Below the pieces are notes generated by a model, which saw only the letters and a list, made by a program, of their open reading frames with translations, did no database searches and was not told the DNA's origin. This document shows, in pieces, positions 9,703-18,215 of a stretch of 64,000 nucleotides of DNA. The DNA comes from Mucilaginibacter tundrae (GTDB lineage: Bacteria; Bacteroidota; Bacteroidia; Sphingobacteriales; Sphingobacteriaceae): assembly GCF_013408825.1 (NCBI RefSeq), contig NZ_JACCBZ010000005.1, forward strand, positions 248,001 through 312,000, written 5' to 3'. Position 1 is the first letter of the stretch. Each line of letters opens with the position of its first letter. The position numbers were made by a program, and so were the translations under genes.

Positions 9703-10662
9703 TTATAAAACTTTTGGTGTCGAACTTCCCTCGCCAAAACGATAACTAAGCATAATTTCATGGGTTGCATTATTGTAGCCACCCAGGTTTGCACTATTTG
9801 TGCCGAATTGGTAACCGTAGCCGATATGAATGATACCTGTATTTATATCCAATATTAATGCTGCCTGACTGTTAGTTATATAGCTTGCGCCGAAACCTAA
9901 TACATCTTTAATATAAAACAAACCTGCAAAATCAGCTATCACAGGCGATCCACTGGAATATGTAGCCAATACTGAAGGCTTAAGTTTAAAGTCATCACTT
10001 AACTCGGCTATGTATGCTCCCGCGAAATAGTAATGGTTTTTGAAGTAGTTATTGTTTTGTAGCGATGCGGTGCCCAGGCTGCGTAGAGTAAGTTCCGGCA
10101 TCGAAATACCAACATAATAAGTATCGCTGTATAGCAATACGCCAAAGCCCAGATTGGCTTTTGTTTCGCTAACGTTACTATTAAATAAAGGGTCATTGTT
10201 GTCATCAATAGATAAGTAATTGGCTTTATACGCGCGTATGCCCGCATTTGCAGATACTGCCAAAAAGTTCTTATCATCTAATTGTATTGATTTCGCGAAA
10301 AAGAAGCTTGCTTCGGTTTGTTTCTCAATAGCGATCTGGTCATTCTGAACAATAAATCCTGTTGAAGCTCCCATATCCGGAAGCGGTATACTTGCATCAA
10401 CAAGATAGGTGGATGGTGCCCCGTCTATTCCCGTAAATTGCTTTCTGATAACACCTGTGAATGACCCTGCCTGATCAATTAACGAATAGGCGGAATTAAT
10501 TGGGGTAAGGTTATTCATGTATTGTGTATAACTGAATGGCACAGTAGTTTGAGCCGATGAGTTATAAGAATAAAACACAAAAATAACCGCCAGCACAAAT
10601 AATTTAAGAGCCTTTTGCCGCAAGCTTTGAGTGATATTAAGTTTGTTTATAATTAGATCCAT
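9703..10662 (-). CDS. PorP/SprF family type IX secretion system membrane protein
   Basis: 319-residue outer membrane protein with a signal peptide (cleavage near residue 37, after NSSA). The family hallmarks are visible: SYTQYMNNLTPINSAYSL near the mature N-terminus, RKQFTGIDGAPSTYLVD, NFLAVSANAGIRAY, and a C-terminal strand ending SYRFG. PorP/SprF proteins act with the type IX secretion system and are often encoded beside one particular cargo with a type B C-terminal domain, helping to anchor or secrete it. The gene lies 121 bp downstream of exactly such a cargo gene on the same strand, so it is probably the dedicated partner of the amylase-family protein. Confidence 0.9.
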   Translation of the reverse strand: MDLIINKLNITQSLRQKALKLFVLAVIFVFYSYNSSAQTTVPFSYTQYMNNLTPINSAYSLIDQAGSFTGVIRKQFTGIDGAPSTYLVDASIPLPDMGASTGFIVQNDQIAIEKQTEASFFFAKSIQLDDKNFLAVSANAGIRAYKANYLSIDDNNDPLFNSNVSETKANLGFGVLLYSDTYYVGISMPELTLRSLGTASLQNNNYFKNHYYFAGAYIAELSDDFKLKPSVLATYSSGSPVIADFAGLFYIKDVLGFGASYITNSQAALILDINTGIIHIGYGYQFGTNSANLGGYNNATHEIMLSYRFGEGSSTPKVL

Positions 10663-10720
10663 TTAATGTTTACGGTGAAATTTTGAAATGTCGACGATTG
10701 AATATTCTATTCAAATTGAT

Positions 10721-10766
10721 AATGCCAGCAGTAAGATTTTTTGATGTAATCCTTACCGCCGGCATT
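10721..10766 (-). other. Intercistronic RNA hairpin between the amylase and PorP/SprF genes
   Basis: AATGCC-GC-GTAAG (10721-10735) pairs with CTTAC-GC-GGCATT (10752-10766). The two internal A/C mismatches on the + strand become G-U wobbles in the minus-strand transcript, giving an unbroken 13-pair RNA stem only on the transcribed strand. There is no U-run after it, so it may be a 3' stabilising or partial-termination element and not a full terminator. Confidence 0.6.
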
Positions 10767-10783
10767 ATATTTACACATGTTGG

Positions 10784-13700
10784 TTAATATTTAAGTACTA
10801 TATAACCGGTTTTGGTTTTTGTTATACCCTTAGCTTTGTATTGTAACACATAAAAATATGTTCCTTGTGGTACCATCGCCCCCGTTACGCTTGAATGTCC
10901 ATCAAAGGTTTTGGTTGTGTTGTCATATCCTGCTGATTCAAAAACTTTTGTACCGCCGGTATTCATTACCATAATTTTGTTGTCTGGATAATTGGCGATG
11001 TTGTCGATGGTTAATACATCATTTACACTATCACCGTTAGGTGAAAGCGCAGAGTGTACCAATGGTTCCCCATTATTTGGTGTAGCGATATTATAATTTG
11101 CTACAGCCGCGGAGTCGGCAAGGTAGTTCCTGTCATGTTGCGCCATGCTTACCTGGGTACCATTTACAAACTGCCATTCAGCACTGTAAAATCCCGAAGA
11201 CGCGCCACTGTATTGGGCATATCCAGCTAATGCCTGTATGTTTATCCAATCACTGGTTTGCCATCTGTTTTCCAGGTAATTCCACCCATCCCCGGTTGAA
11301 ACTACCGACCACATTGCGCTATACCAGGTGCTGTTGCCAACGTTGGCTTCAATTGCTCCATTTTGGTCTTCAACATCCATCATGTTACCTGTCGCACGGT
11401 TTACCAGGAAAATATATCCTGTTGGACCTGCGACCTGTGACCATTGATAGTTGTTATTGCCTGATGGGCTTGTGCCATATTTAACCTGGCCATTACCACC
11501 ATCATACAGGTAAGTGTTGGCCTGCCACCGGTTTAAAATATTGTAATAAGTGGTAGTTGTACCTGATGCGGTAACAGTTACCGCACAGGTAGCCGTTTTA
11601 CTGCCGCTTGTTGTTGTAACGGTAATAGTTGCTGTACCTGCGGCTACCGCGGTTACCAAACCTGTACTGTTTACCGTTGCTACCGCAGTATTGCTTGAGG
11701 CGTAAGTAACCGCTTGATTGGTCGCGTTATAAGGTGTAATAGTTGCCGTCAGTTGCTGCGTTGAACCTGTTGTTAACGATGCCGTAGTAGGACTAAGTGT
11801 TACACCTGTTACAGCTACCGCGCTTACTGTAATAGCTGATGTTGCTGTTTTGCTGCCATCGCTGGTAGTAACAGTTATTGTTGCTGCGCCTGCTGCTACT
11901 GCTGTTACTAAACCGGTAGTACTAACTGTAGCTACGGCTGTATTGCTTGATGACCAGGTAACCGCGGTATTAGATGCATTACTTGGGGCGATAGTTGCGG
12001 TGAGCTGTTGTGCAGCCCCTGCTGCTAAGGTTGCAGATGTAGGACTTACTGTAACACCAGTAACCGACACCGGTGTACCAGGATTTGTTGTATACCATGT
12101 GTTGTTTTCATACCATGCGGTTACATTCTGGTTAAGGTTACCCGTTTGATTTGCGCCATCGTCAAATATCAGGTTGGTTGAAGTTATATTAGTAAAAGTA
12201 TAACTCCACCATCCATTGCCATCATTGGTCATGTTTACACCTGGCCATGTACCATCAGCCAATACTCCTGAAGGTAGTGCGCTCCACCAGTATATTTTTA
12301 TACTTGTTCCCCATCCCGCGGGAGGATAAAAATAAACCGTAAAAGTTGGCGCGGCTGTGACAGTTACTGCGCATGTCGCGGTTTTGCTGCCATCTGCTGT
12401 TTTAACGGTTATTGTTGCTGTTCCCGCTGCTACCCCTGTAATTAAACCGGTAGCGCTAATGGTTGCGATCGCGGAGTTGCTTGATGTCCAGGTAACTGAT
12501 TTGTTGCTGGCATTTGCAGGCGCGAGTGTAGCGGTAAGCTGCAGTGTTCCTCCTGTATTGATAGATGCTGTAGGTGGGCTCATAGTTACACCCGTAACTG
12601 CTACAGTAGCCGCTGTTACTGCACATGTTGCGGTTTTGCTGCCATCTGCTGTTGTAACAGTAATGGTGGCCGTCCCGGCCCCTACAGCGGTAACTATACC
12701 CGAAGCGCCGACTGTTGCTACGGCTGTGTTGCTTGATGACCAGGTTACGTTTTGGTTAGTGGCATTAGCCGGAGCAATGGTAGCGGTAAGTTGCTGCGTT
12801 GATCCAACTGCTATGGATGCCGTAGTTGGGCTCATGGTTACGCCTGTTACCGCGATAGTCGCAACGCTTTGGTTGGTTAAAACAATGTATTGAAATGCTG
12901 TTAACGATTGTGTTGCACCTGATGTTAAGGTAACGGTAGCGCCTGTATAAGCATTTTTCCATGTACCTGCAAAGGCTGAAGGAATGGTATAGGTTTGTGT
13001 GCTGTTCCGCATGTTTACCATTACCACCACCTTTTCTGTTGTTGTGGTTGATGCTTTGGTAAAGGCGCAGGTATTATTGTCGGAATAGTTAGTCATGGTG
13101 CCGCGCCTTACTGCTTCGCTCAAGGTGCGGTAGTTATTTACTTTTTTGAAATCAGCAGAAGCGCCAAGGTTAGCGGCCCAGTTTATTTTTACTGTTTGAT
13201 AAGGCCATGGGATGGTTTGATTAAAATCAACTTCTTGTCCGCTGGTTAAAAACGGAACACCACGCATATAGGCGCAAACCAAATAATTAGCTATTACGCC
13301 GGCATGCCCGCCAAATTCCTGTATGGCGGTTGTTGTAGTTTCAACATCATGGTTTGAGGTATATCTTGCCATTTGCTGGCTGCCGGTTGCGCTGGCATAC
13401 TCGGTATTGGTTATAGTTTGTATAACGCTTACTGATGATCCTGAAACAATTGGCGTTAATGCATCATAATAAAAATCATCACCAAAATCATAATCAAAGC
13501 CTGCTGTATAATTTGCCTGCCGGTCACCTTCAGCCAGCATGATTAATTTATGGGTAGTGATTCCTCGTAAATTGGCAATCGTATTTGTCCAGAAATCAAT
13601 GGGTGGGTTATTTGCATCATCACACCGGAAACCATCAATATTGGCAGCAAATATCCAATAACGCATAGAGGCAACCAATGCCGCACGCATAGCCGTATTG

Positions 13701-14254
13701 GTGAAATCAAGCGCGGCAACATCGCTATATCCAGCTAACTGTTGAATTACACCACCGCTTTGAACATACCAGCTTGGGTTTGCTGTTATCCACGGGTGAT
13801 CCCACGATGTCCCATTTACGGCAAAGTCGAGTATAACGGCCATTCCCCTGCTGTGGCATCCCGCAACCAGGTTTCTAAAATCTGTTAATGTGCCATATTC
13901 AGTCGCTACCGAGGTATCTCCCTTAATTGAATAAGGCGATGCTGAGCTTCTTGAATCAGTACCATGCGGGTAAATAGGCATAACATAAACAACATTGACG
14001 CCTAAAGCCTTGATGCTATCTAGCCGGGCTGTGATCCCGGCGAAATTTCCGGCCGCGCTATACGGGCGGTTATGTACCTGGTACATGTTTACGTCCCTGA
14101 TATCAGGCACGCCGGTAAATGGCATCCCATACTGTGGAGGATCTGTTTGCGCTTTGGCTATGCTTGAAAACAGCAAAGCAACGACCATCAAAGAAAAAAA
14201 CAGAATTTTTTTCCAGACATGCCGGGATTGTTTTTGATGTAATTCTTGATTCAT
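10784..14254 (-). CDS. Secreted alpha-amylase family (GH13) protein with Ig-like repeats, starch-binding module and T9SS type B sorting domain
   Basis: 1156-residue multidomain enzyme. A signal peptide ends near residue 35 (SIAKA). The GH13 barrel (about 40-460) has DIRDVNMYQVHNRPYS, nucleophile Asp212 in GFRCDD, acid/base Glu242 in LIMLAEGD and Asp303 in TSNHDVE. Two Big_2 Ig-like repeats (about 464-547 and 548-632) are followed by a CBM26-like starch-binding module (about 633-728, IKIYWWSALPSG), two more Big_2 repeats (about 730-893), and a RICIN/CBM13-like lectin region (about 898-1035). The C-terminus (from about 1070, LSPNGDSVNDVLTI to TGYIVLKY) is the CHU_C/gliding-motility type B domain recognised by the type IX secretion system. 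It should degrade starch-like alpha-glucans at the cell surface or outside. Fine specificity is unknown. Confidence 0.92.
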   Translation of the reverse strand: MNQELHQKQSRHVWKKILFFSLMVVALLFSSIAKAQTDPPQYGMPFTGVPDIRDVNMYQVHNRPYSAAGNFAGITARLDSIKALGVNVVYVMPIYPHGTDSRSSASPYSIKGDTSVATEYGTLTDFRNLVAGCHSRGMAVILDFAVNGTSWDHPWITANPSWYVQSGGVIQQLAGYSDVAALDFTNTAMRAALVASMRYWIFAANIDGFRCDDANNPPIDFWTNTIANLRGITTHKLIMLAEGDRQANYTAGFDYDFGDDFYYDALTPIVSGSSVSVIQTITNTEYASATGSQQMARYTSNHDVETTTTAIQEFGGHAGVIANYLVCAYMRGVPFLTSGQEVDFNQTIPWPYQTVKINWAANLGASADFKKVNNYRTLSEAVRRGTMTNYSDNNTCAFTKASTTTTEKVVVMVNMRNSTQTYTIPSAFAGTWKNAYTGATVTLTSGATQSLTAFQYIVLTNQSVATIAVTGVTMSPTTASIAVGSTQQLTATIAPANATNQNVTWSSSNTAVATVGASGIVTAVGAGTATITVTTADGSKTATCAVTAATVAVTGVTMSPPTASINTGGTLQLTATLAPANASNKSVTWTSSNSAIATISATGLITGVAAGTATITVKTADGSKTATCAVTVTAAPTFTVYFYPPAGWGTSIKIYWWSALPSGVLADGTWPGVNMTNDGNGWWSYTFTNITSTNLIFDDGANQTGNLNQNVTAWYENNTWYTTNPGTPVSVTGVTVSPTSATLAAGAAQQLTATIAPSNASNTAVTWSSSNTAVATVSTTGLVTAVAAGAATITVTTSDGSKTATSAITVSAVAVTGVTLSPTTASLTTGSTQQLTATITPYNATNQAVTYASSNTAVATVNSTGLVTAVAAGTATITVTTTSGSKTATCAVTVTASGTTTTYYNILNRWQANTYLYDGGNGQVKYGTSPSGNNNYQWSQVAGPTGYIFLVNRATGNMMDVEDQNGAIEANVGNSTWYSAMWSVVSTGDGWNYLENRWQTSDWINIQALAGYAQYSGASSGFYSAEWQFVNGTQVSMAQHDRNYLADSAAVANYNIATPNNGEPLVHSALSPNGDSVNDVLTIDNIANYPDNKIMVMNTGGTKVFESAGYDNTTKTFDGHSSVTGAMVPQGTYFYVLQYKAKGITKTKTGYIVLKY
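11571..12866 (-). repeat. Four Big_2 Ig-like coding repeats interrupted by a starch-binding module
   Basis: About 250 bp units at roughly 12610-12866, 12355-12609, 11824-12072 and 11571-11823 encode near-identical Ig-like domains with shared blocks such as TATITVTTADGSKTATCAV and WSSSNTAVATV. The CBM26-like segment lies between the second and third units. Nucleotide similarity between units is high enough that recombination could change copy number. Edges are approximate. Confidence 0.8.
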
Positions 14255-14972
14255 TATTATAAAGTTTAGTTGGTTTTAGGTTGTGATTATTTCTCTATGG
14301 ATAAAATAATATTGCAGCTTATGAAATGAATTGGCTTGCTTAACTTCTCGTTAATTTGAAGATTGTGGCTTAAGTACGATTTAGCGATCGCATTCAAAAG
14401 CAGCACAAAGTTTTTTGCCTGTAAATATTTCATTTTCATAAGGTTATAGTATAATTGGTTGTTGGATTTGAATTGGTGGCAAATCCGAATCAAAGAAAAG
14501 GAGGGTAATTTGTATTATCAATACGATTAAAACCTAATATAGAAAATTGATAAAATATTTTAGTTTTAAAGTATTTATAATCAGCTATATATCTAAGGTT
14601 GGGTATGTAGCTAATATAGATTATAAAATTCAACTGGCTTGAATTAAAGCATTTAGCATTTAAGATTAATGAAAAAAAATCGCGATATTTTCATCACAGT
14701 TAACGTTTAACGATATGCCATTTATGAAAAATAGATATTTAATAACAAAAGGTCTTAATTATAATATTAAGACCTTGCTGTACCATGGAACAAGTGAAAC
14801 AAGTGGTACAATTGGTACAAAAAAGCATCGAAAAATGCCCCAAATCACCCTGAAAAGACGGTTTTTAGAATGTTTTTAAGGCGTTTTTTACTTAAAAAAA
14901 GGCAATTTTAGGCTAAAAAACGACTTAAAAGCGTTACTTTTTAACGGTTTTTAGCTCATTATTGACGGAAAA
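14255..14972. other. 718-bp gene-poor intergenic region
   Basis: This AT-rich gap lies between the start of the amylase gene and the end of the lacI-type gene. I see no convincing gene. It contains a four-unit period-9 repeat (14788-14823), and then a stretch rich in T5-6 and A5-7 runs with the block CGGTTTTTAG twice (about 14859 and 14943) and the inverted pair CGTTTTTTA/TAAAAAACG (about 14882-14890 and 14919-14927). The latter could form a structured RNA or a terminator-like element after neighbouring genes. Confidence 0.5.
14788..14823 (+). repeat. Short period-9 tandem repeat
   Basis: Four consecutive 9-mers GAACAAGTG, AAACAAGTG, GTACAATTG, GTACAAAAA, decaying from left to right. They fall inside a 22-codon frame starting at ATG 14785 and ending at TGA 14851-14853, for which there is no supporting evidence of expression. 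Confidence 0.5.
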
Positions 14973-16016
14973 TCAAAGGTTTTTATCTTTTTTTATAGAT
15001 GATTCCCGTACAAATAAATGGGTTGGCAAAACAACTGTTTCAAATTCGGTAACAGGCCATTTACTTTTAATAAGGTTTAACAACATCTCTGTTGCTTTTT
15101 GGCCGATCTCAAACCCTTGTTGATGAACAGAGCTTAAGGGAGGGTTTAAAATGTCGGCAAGGGTAGTATTGGTATAACCAACTAAAGCAATGTCTGCTGG
15201 TATGGCTACTTTTAGTTTATTTAATAAGGATATCGTGGTTGTAGTAATCCTGTCAGAAGTTGTAAATATAGCATCCGGCTTATCTTTAAGATTTAGTAAA
15301 AAATTGAGCGCGTTCTCAATTTCGCTAATATCTCTTCCGCCATGTGGGCAGTAGCAAATATAATCATCTGGTGTAAAGATCCCCGCATCGGTAAGCGCAT
15401 CTTTATAGCCAGCGAGTCTTTCTTTAGTAATAGAAATATTTGGTGGGCTGGTAATATGTGCTATTCGCCGGAACCCGGAATCAATAAGGTGTTTGGTCGC
15501 GTCATATCCACCGTTATAATTATCTGAAATTACTTTATGAGTATTTATTTCCTCGGTTACCCGGTCAAAAAATACTATTGGCAAGCCTTGGGCATGCAAT
15601 TTCTTCAAATGTTCAACATCCGGTGTTTCGGTAGACAGGGATATCAGCAAACCATCAATTGACCGTGAAGTAAGGTGGTTTACATTCTTTACTTCCAGAT
15701 CGTATGATTCATGGGTTTGAGTAATGATAACATTATAGCCTTCTTTATGGGCTACTGATTCAATGCCGTTAATAACTTGTGAAAAAAACTGGTTCTCAAT
15801 AGTAGAAACAACTATTCCGATAGACTTGCTATTGCCCTGTTTTAAACTTTGCGCTATGGGGTTTGGGCGATAATTATTTCTTTGCGCGCACTCTAAAACC
15901 AGTTTTTTGGTTTTCTCGCTAATCTCATAACTATCATGTAAAGCTTTCGACACTGTTGAAACAGACAAATTTAGCTCCTTTGCAATGTCTCTTATGGTAA
16001 CCGCGTTAAAATTCAT
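14973..16016 (-). CDS. LacI family transcriptional regulator
   Basis: 347 residues, normal for LacI/GalR regulators. The N-terminal HTH reads TIRDIAKELNLSVSTVSKAL, followed by the hinge segment RPNPIAQSLKQGNSKSIGIV. A periplasmic-binding-protein-like effector domain follows, with VSTIENQFFSQVINGIE, LPIVFFDRVTEE, DALTDAG and PDAIFTTSD. It is divergent from the uronate operon starting at 16293, across 276 bp, so it is most likely the local regulator of that operon, with a uronate or oligosaccharide as inducer (inference). No signal peptide. Ends in a lysine-rich tail. Confidence 0.9.
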   Translation of the reverse strand: MNFNAVTIRDIAKELNLSVSTVSKALHDSYEISEKTKKLVLECAQRNNYRPNPIAQSLKQGNSKSIGIVVSTIENQFFSQVINGIESVAHKEGYNVIITQTHESYDLEVKNVNHLTSRSIDGLLISLSTETPDVEHLKKLHAQGLPIVFFDRVTEEINTHKVISDNYNGGYDATKHLIDSGFRRIAHITSPPNISITKERLAGYKDALTDAGIFTPDDYICYCPHGGRDISEIENALNFLLNLKDKPDAIFTTSDRITTTTISLLNKLKVAIPADIALVGYTNTTLADILNPPLSSVHQQGFEIGQKATEMLLNLIKSKWPVTEFETVVLPTHLFVRESSIKKDKNL

Positions 16017-16161
16017 ATGATATCAATAGCCGGCAGATCATTGAATCCCGGCGTAGCGTACAATATAGAAAAAGTTAAATAAAGACGATGGCTTATACGT
16101 AATTTTATCTCCATTCAGGAATGTAATTACATCCAGGCACTGCAGCGTATTTAATGTTTAC

Positions 16162-16173
16162 TAAAACGATTGC
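16162..16173. promoter_or_regulatory. Possible degenerate LacI-type operator in the lacI/uronate divergent region
   Basis: TAAAACGATTGC has the A-rich left half and central CG of LacI-type operators and matches the left arm of the TAAACCGGTTTA sites found further on, but its right arm is poor. Its position between the divergent regulator and operon is the main support. Confidence 0.3.
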
Positions 16174-16198
16174 GTAGAAATATAATAGCCTACTTCAT

Positions 16199-16215
16199 CT
16201 ATCTTAAAAAGATAG
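16199..16215 (+). promoter_or_regulatory. 7-bp hairpin in the leader region of the uronate operon
   Basis: CTATCTT (16199-16205) and AAGATAG (16209-16215) form a perfect inverted repeat with a 3-base loop, about 80 bp before the first start codon. It could be an operator half-site pair or a 5' leader hairpin. Confidence 0.35.
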
Positions 16216-16292
16216 GTTGTAATATTGAATTAAATTAATGGGATATTAACCATTGTTATAAAAACCAATTAAACAGATTAATATATTTAATC

Positions 16293-16898
16293 ATGAAATT
16301 ACTAACTGTTATTTCAGCCTCGCTGTTTGCTTTTATATTTTTAACAACCACAAATTGCGCATACTCGCAAATCACTGAAAAGTCTGCCCGCGAATGGGTG
16401 AATAGTAAAGAGTGGGCCAATGGACTTTCATTAAACGTTGCTCCATCAGTTGATGCACTGGAATTTTATAAACAATACCACGCCAGCAAAGCAGTTTGGG
16501 ATAAGGTATTCCAGTTTTTGAAGGACCATAACCTGGATACCCTATCGGTAGGTAAACACCCAATTGATGGTGATAATGCTTATGCTTCCATTACTTATGG
16601 GCCGTCAAAAACATTGGATGAAGCAAAGTGGGAGTCACACCGTAAATATATCGACTTGCAATATGTAATTAAGGGAGAAGAGAAAATAGAGGTAGCGCCG
16701 GTAAGCGCTGCAACTGTAGTAACTCCTTATAATGAAGCCCGGGACGCCGCCAATTATACAGCCGACGGTACTTATTATATTGCTAAACCCGGCACTTTTT
16801 ACTTGTTTTTTCCGCGGGATGCCCACCGCCCCAATATTAAGGTAGACGGTTATGACGATGTGAAAAAACTGGTTATCAAAATCAAAGTGATTCAATAA
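16293..16898 (+). CDS. YhcH/YjgK/YiaL family protein with signal peptide
   Basis: 201 residues. After an N-terminal signal sequence (MKLLTVISASLFAFIFLTTT, then an NCAYSQ stretch near residues 21-26) comes a complete YhcH/YjgK/YiaL (DUF386) cupin-like domain: KHPIDGDNAYASITY, SHRKYIDLQYVIKGEEKIEV, and a metal-binding-like FYLFFPRDAHRPNI. Family members are usually about 150 residues, cytoplasmic and linked to sialic acid, uronate or sugar catabolism, possibly as isomerase or anomerase-type helpers. The exported form here is less usual. First gene of a four-gene operon; the GH88 start follows 15 bp after its stop. The exact activity is unknown. Confidence 0.85.
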   Translation: MKLLTVISASLFAFIFLTTTNCAYSQITEKSAREWVNSKEWANGLSLNVAPSVDALEFYKQYHASKAVWDKVFQFLKDHNLDTLSVGKHPIDGDNAYASITYGPSKTLDEAKWESHRKYIDLQYVIKGEEKIEVAPVSAATVVTPYNEARDAANYTADGTYYIAKPGTFYLFFPRDAHRPNIKVDGYDDVKKLVIKIKVIQ

Positions 16899-16913
16899 GT
16901 ATAAGTTCCTGAT

Positions 16914-18131
16914 ATGAAATTTACAGCTATTACCGGATTAATTTTAGCCTTATGCACAACCGCTTCAGTTGCGCAGCAAACAGCCAAACCGCTTTTATTT
17001 GCCGAAAAGCAAACTGACGTATTACTTCAAAAAACAGCTGAAACAAAAGCATCATCGTTAAAAGCTAATTTATTTTCACCACGCTCCTTAAACCCTGATA
17101 GTAGCCTTAACCTGGTAGCACCCAATGATTGGTGTGCCGGTTTTTTCGCGGGTAACCTTTGGCAGCTATATGAGTATAGCGGCGATCCCAAATGGATGGG
17201 TCAGGCCAAAGTGTTTACTCGAATAATGGAAGGTGAAAAAACTAATGGCGGTACGCATGATTTGGGTTTTATGATGTATTGCAGCGTTGGTAATGCTTAT
17301 AGGCTTACACACGATGCGCATTATAAAGAAATAATTATAGAGGCGGCCAAAACATTGAGTACACGTTTTAACCCTATAGTTGGTTGCATCAAATCATGGG
17401 ATAATACAAAATGGAAATACCCGGTGATTATTGATAATATGATGAACCTGGAACTGCTTTTTGAAGCTACAAAATTAAGTGGTGATTCCAGCTTTTATAA
17501 GATAGCGGTTACCCATGCAAACACCACCATGAAAAACCATTATCGTGCTGATTATAGTTCATACCACGTGGTTGACTATGACCCCGGAACCGGTAAAGTA
17601 TTACATAAACAAACAGCACAAGGGTATTCCGATGAATCTGCATGGGCGCGAGGGCAGGCATGGGGATTGTATGGTTTTACCATGTGCTATCGCGAAACAG
17701 GCAATAAAATATACTTAAAACAAGCGGAAAATATAGCTAACTTCATTCTCAATAACCCTAACCTACCTAAAGATCTTGTTCCTTACTGGGATTACAATGA
17801 TCCCGCTATCCCTAATGTTCCGCGCGATGCATCTGCGGCAGCAATAATGGCTTCGGCTTTATATGAGTTGAGTACTTATAGCTTCAATGGTAAAATTTAC
17901 AAAGCAATAGCCGACAAAATATTAAACAGCCTTAACAATAATTATCAAGCACCTTTGGGTGCCGATAAAGGATTTTTATTATTACACAGCACCGGACATA
18001 AACCAGCAGGTTCAGAAATCGACGTACCCATTATTTATGCCGATTATTATTACCTGGAGGCATTGCTTCGCCAAAAGCATTTGAAACAAGGTAAACCGGT
18101 ACTTAATACAGCTGGCGTTGTAAAATACTAG
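16914..18131 (+). CDS. Glycoside hydrolase family 88 (unsaturated glucuronyl hydrolase)
   Basis: 405 residues with a type I signal peptide (cleavage near residue 20, TASVA). The alpha/alpha-barrel signatures are present: DWCAGFFAGNLWQLYE, GGTHDLGFMMY (Asp116), IIDNMMNLELLFEA (Asp174) and SDESAWARGQAWGLYGF. By analogy with Bacillus UGL, the two aspartates are the catalytic pair that hydrates the C4-C5 double bond. Such enzymes remove the unsaturated uronic acid left at the non-reducing end after a polysaccharide lyase has cut. A lyase-family protein is encoded two genes downstream, consistent with a lyase-hydrolase pathway in the periplasm. Confidence 0.92.
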   Translation: MKFTAITGLILALCTTASVAQQTAKPLLFAEKQTDVLLQKTAETKASSLKANLFSPRSLNPDSSLNLVAPNDWCAGFFAGNLWQLYEYSGDPKWMGQAKVFTRIMEGEKTNGGTHDLGFMMYCSVGNAYRLTHDAHYKEIIIEAAKTLSTRFNPIVGCIKSWDNTKWKYPVIIDNMMNLELLFEATKLSGDSSFYKIAVTHANTTMKNHYRADYSSYHVVDYDPGTGKVLHKQTAQGYSDESAWARGQAWGLYGFTMCYRETGNKIYLKQAENIANFILNNPNLPKDLVPYWDYNDPAIPNVPRDASAAAIMASALYELSTYSFNGKIYKAIADKILNSLNNNYQAPLGADKGFLLLHSTGHKPAGSEIDVPIIYADYYYLEALLRQKHLKQGKPVLNTAGVVKY

Positions 18132-18215
18132 GTTAAACAAATCGATTATTCAATAATAAAGAAGAAGGTTCAAGAATAAGTTTTCTTTTATCATCAATAA
18201 AAAAATATAAATTAA

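Noticed and set aside
11850-12149. 99-codon + strand open frame opposite the amylase gene
   Set aside because: Same cause: low-complexity reverse complement of a Big_2 repeat.
11571-12866. Regular repeats resembling a CRISPR-like array
   Set aside because: The units are about 250 bp, coding, in frame and contiguous; no short repeats with unique spacers and no cas genes.
12357-12893. 178-codon + strand open frame opposite the amylase gene
   Set aside because: It is antisense to the Ig-like repeats; its Val/Ala-rich repetitive translation simply mirrors the repeats. The minus-strand gene is well supported.
14287-14493. 68-codon minus-strand open frame in the gap after the amylase start
   Set aside because: It begins at TTG, has no recognisable motif or start signal, and lies in AT-rich sequence.
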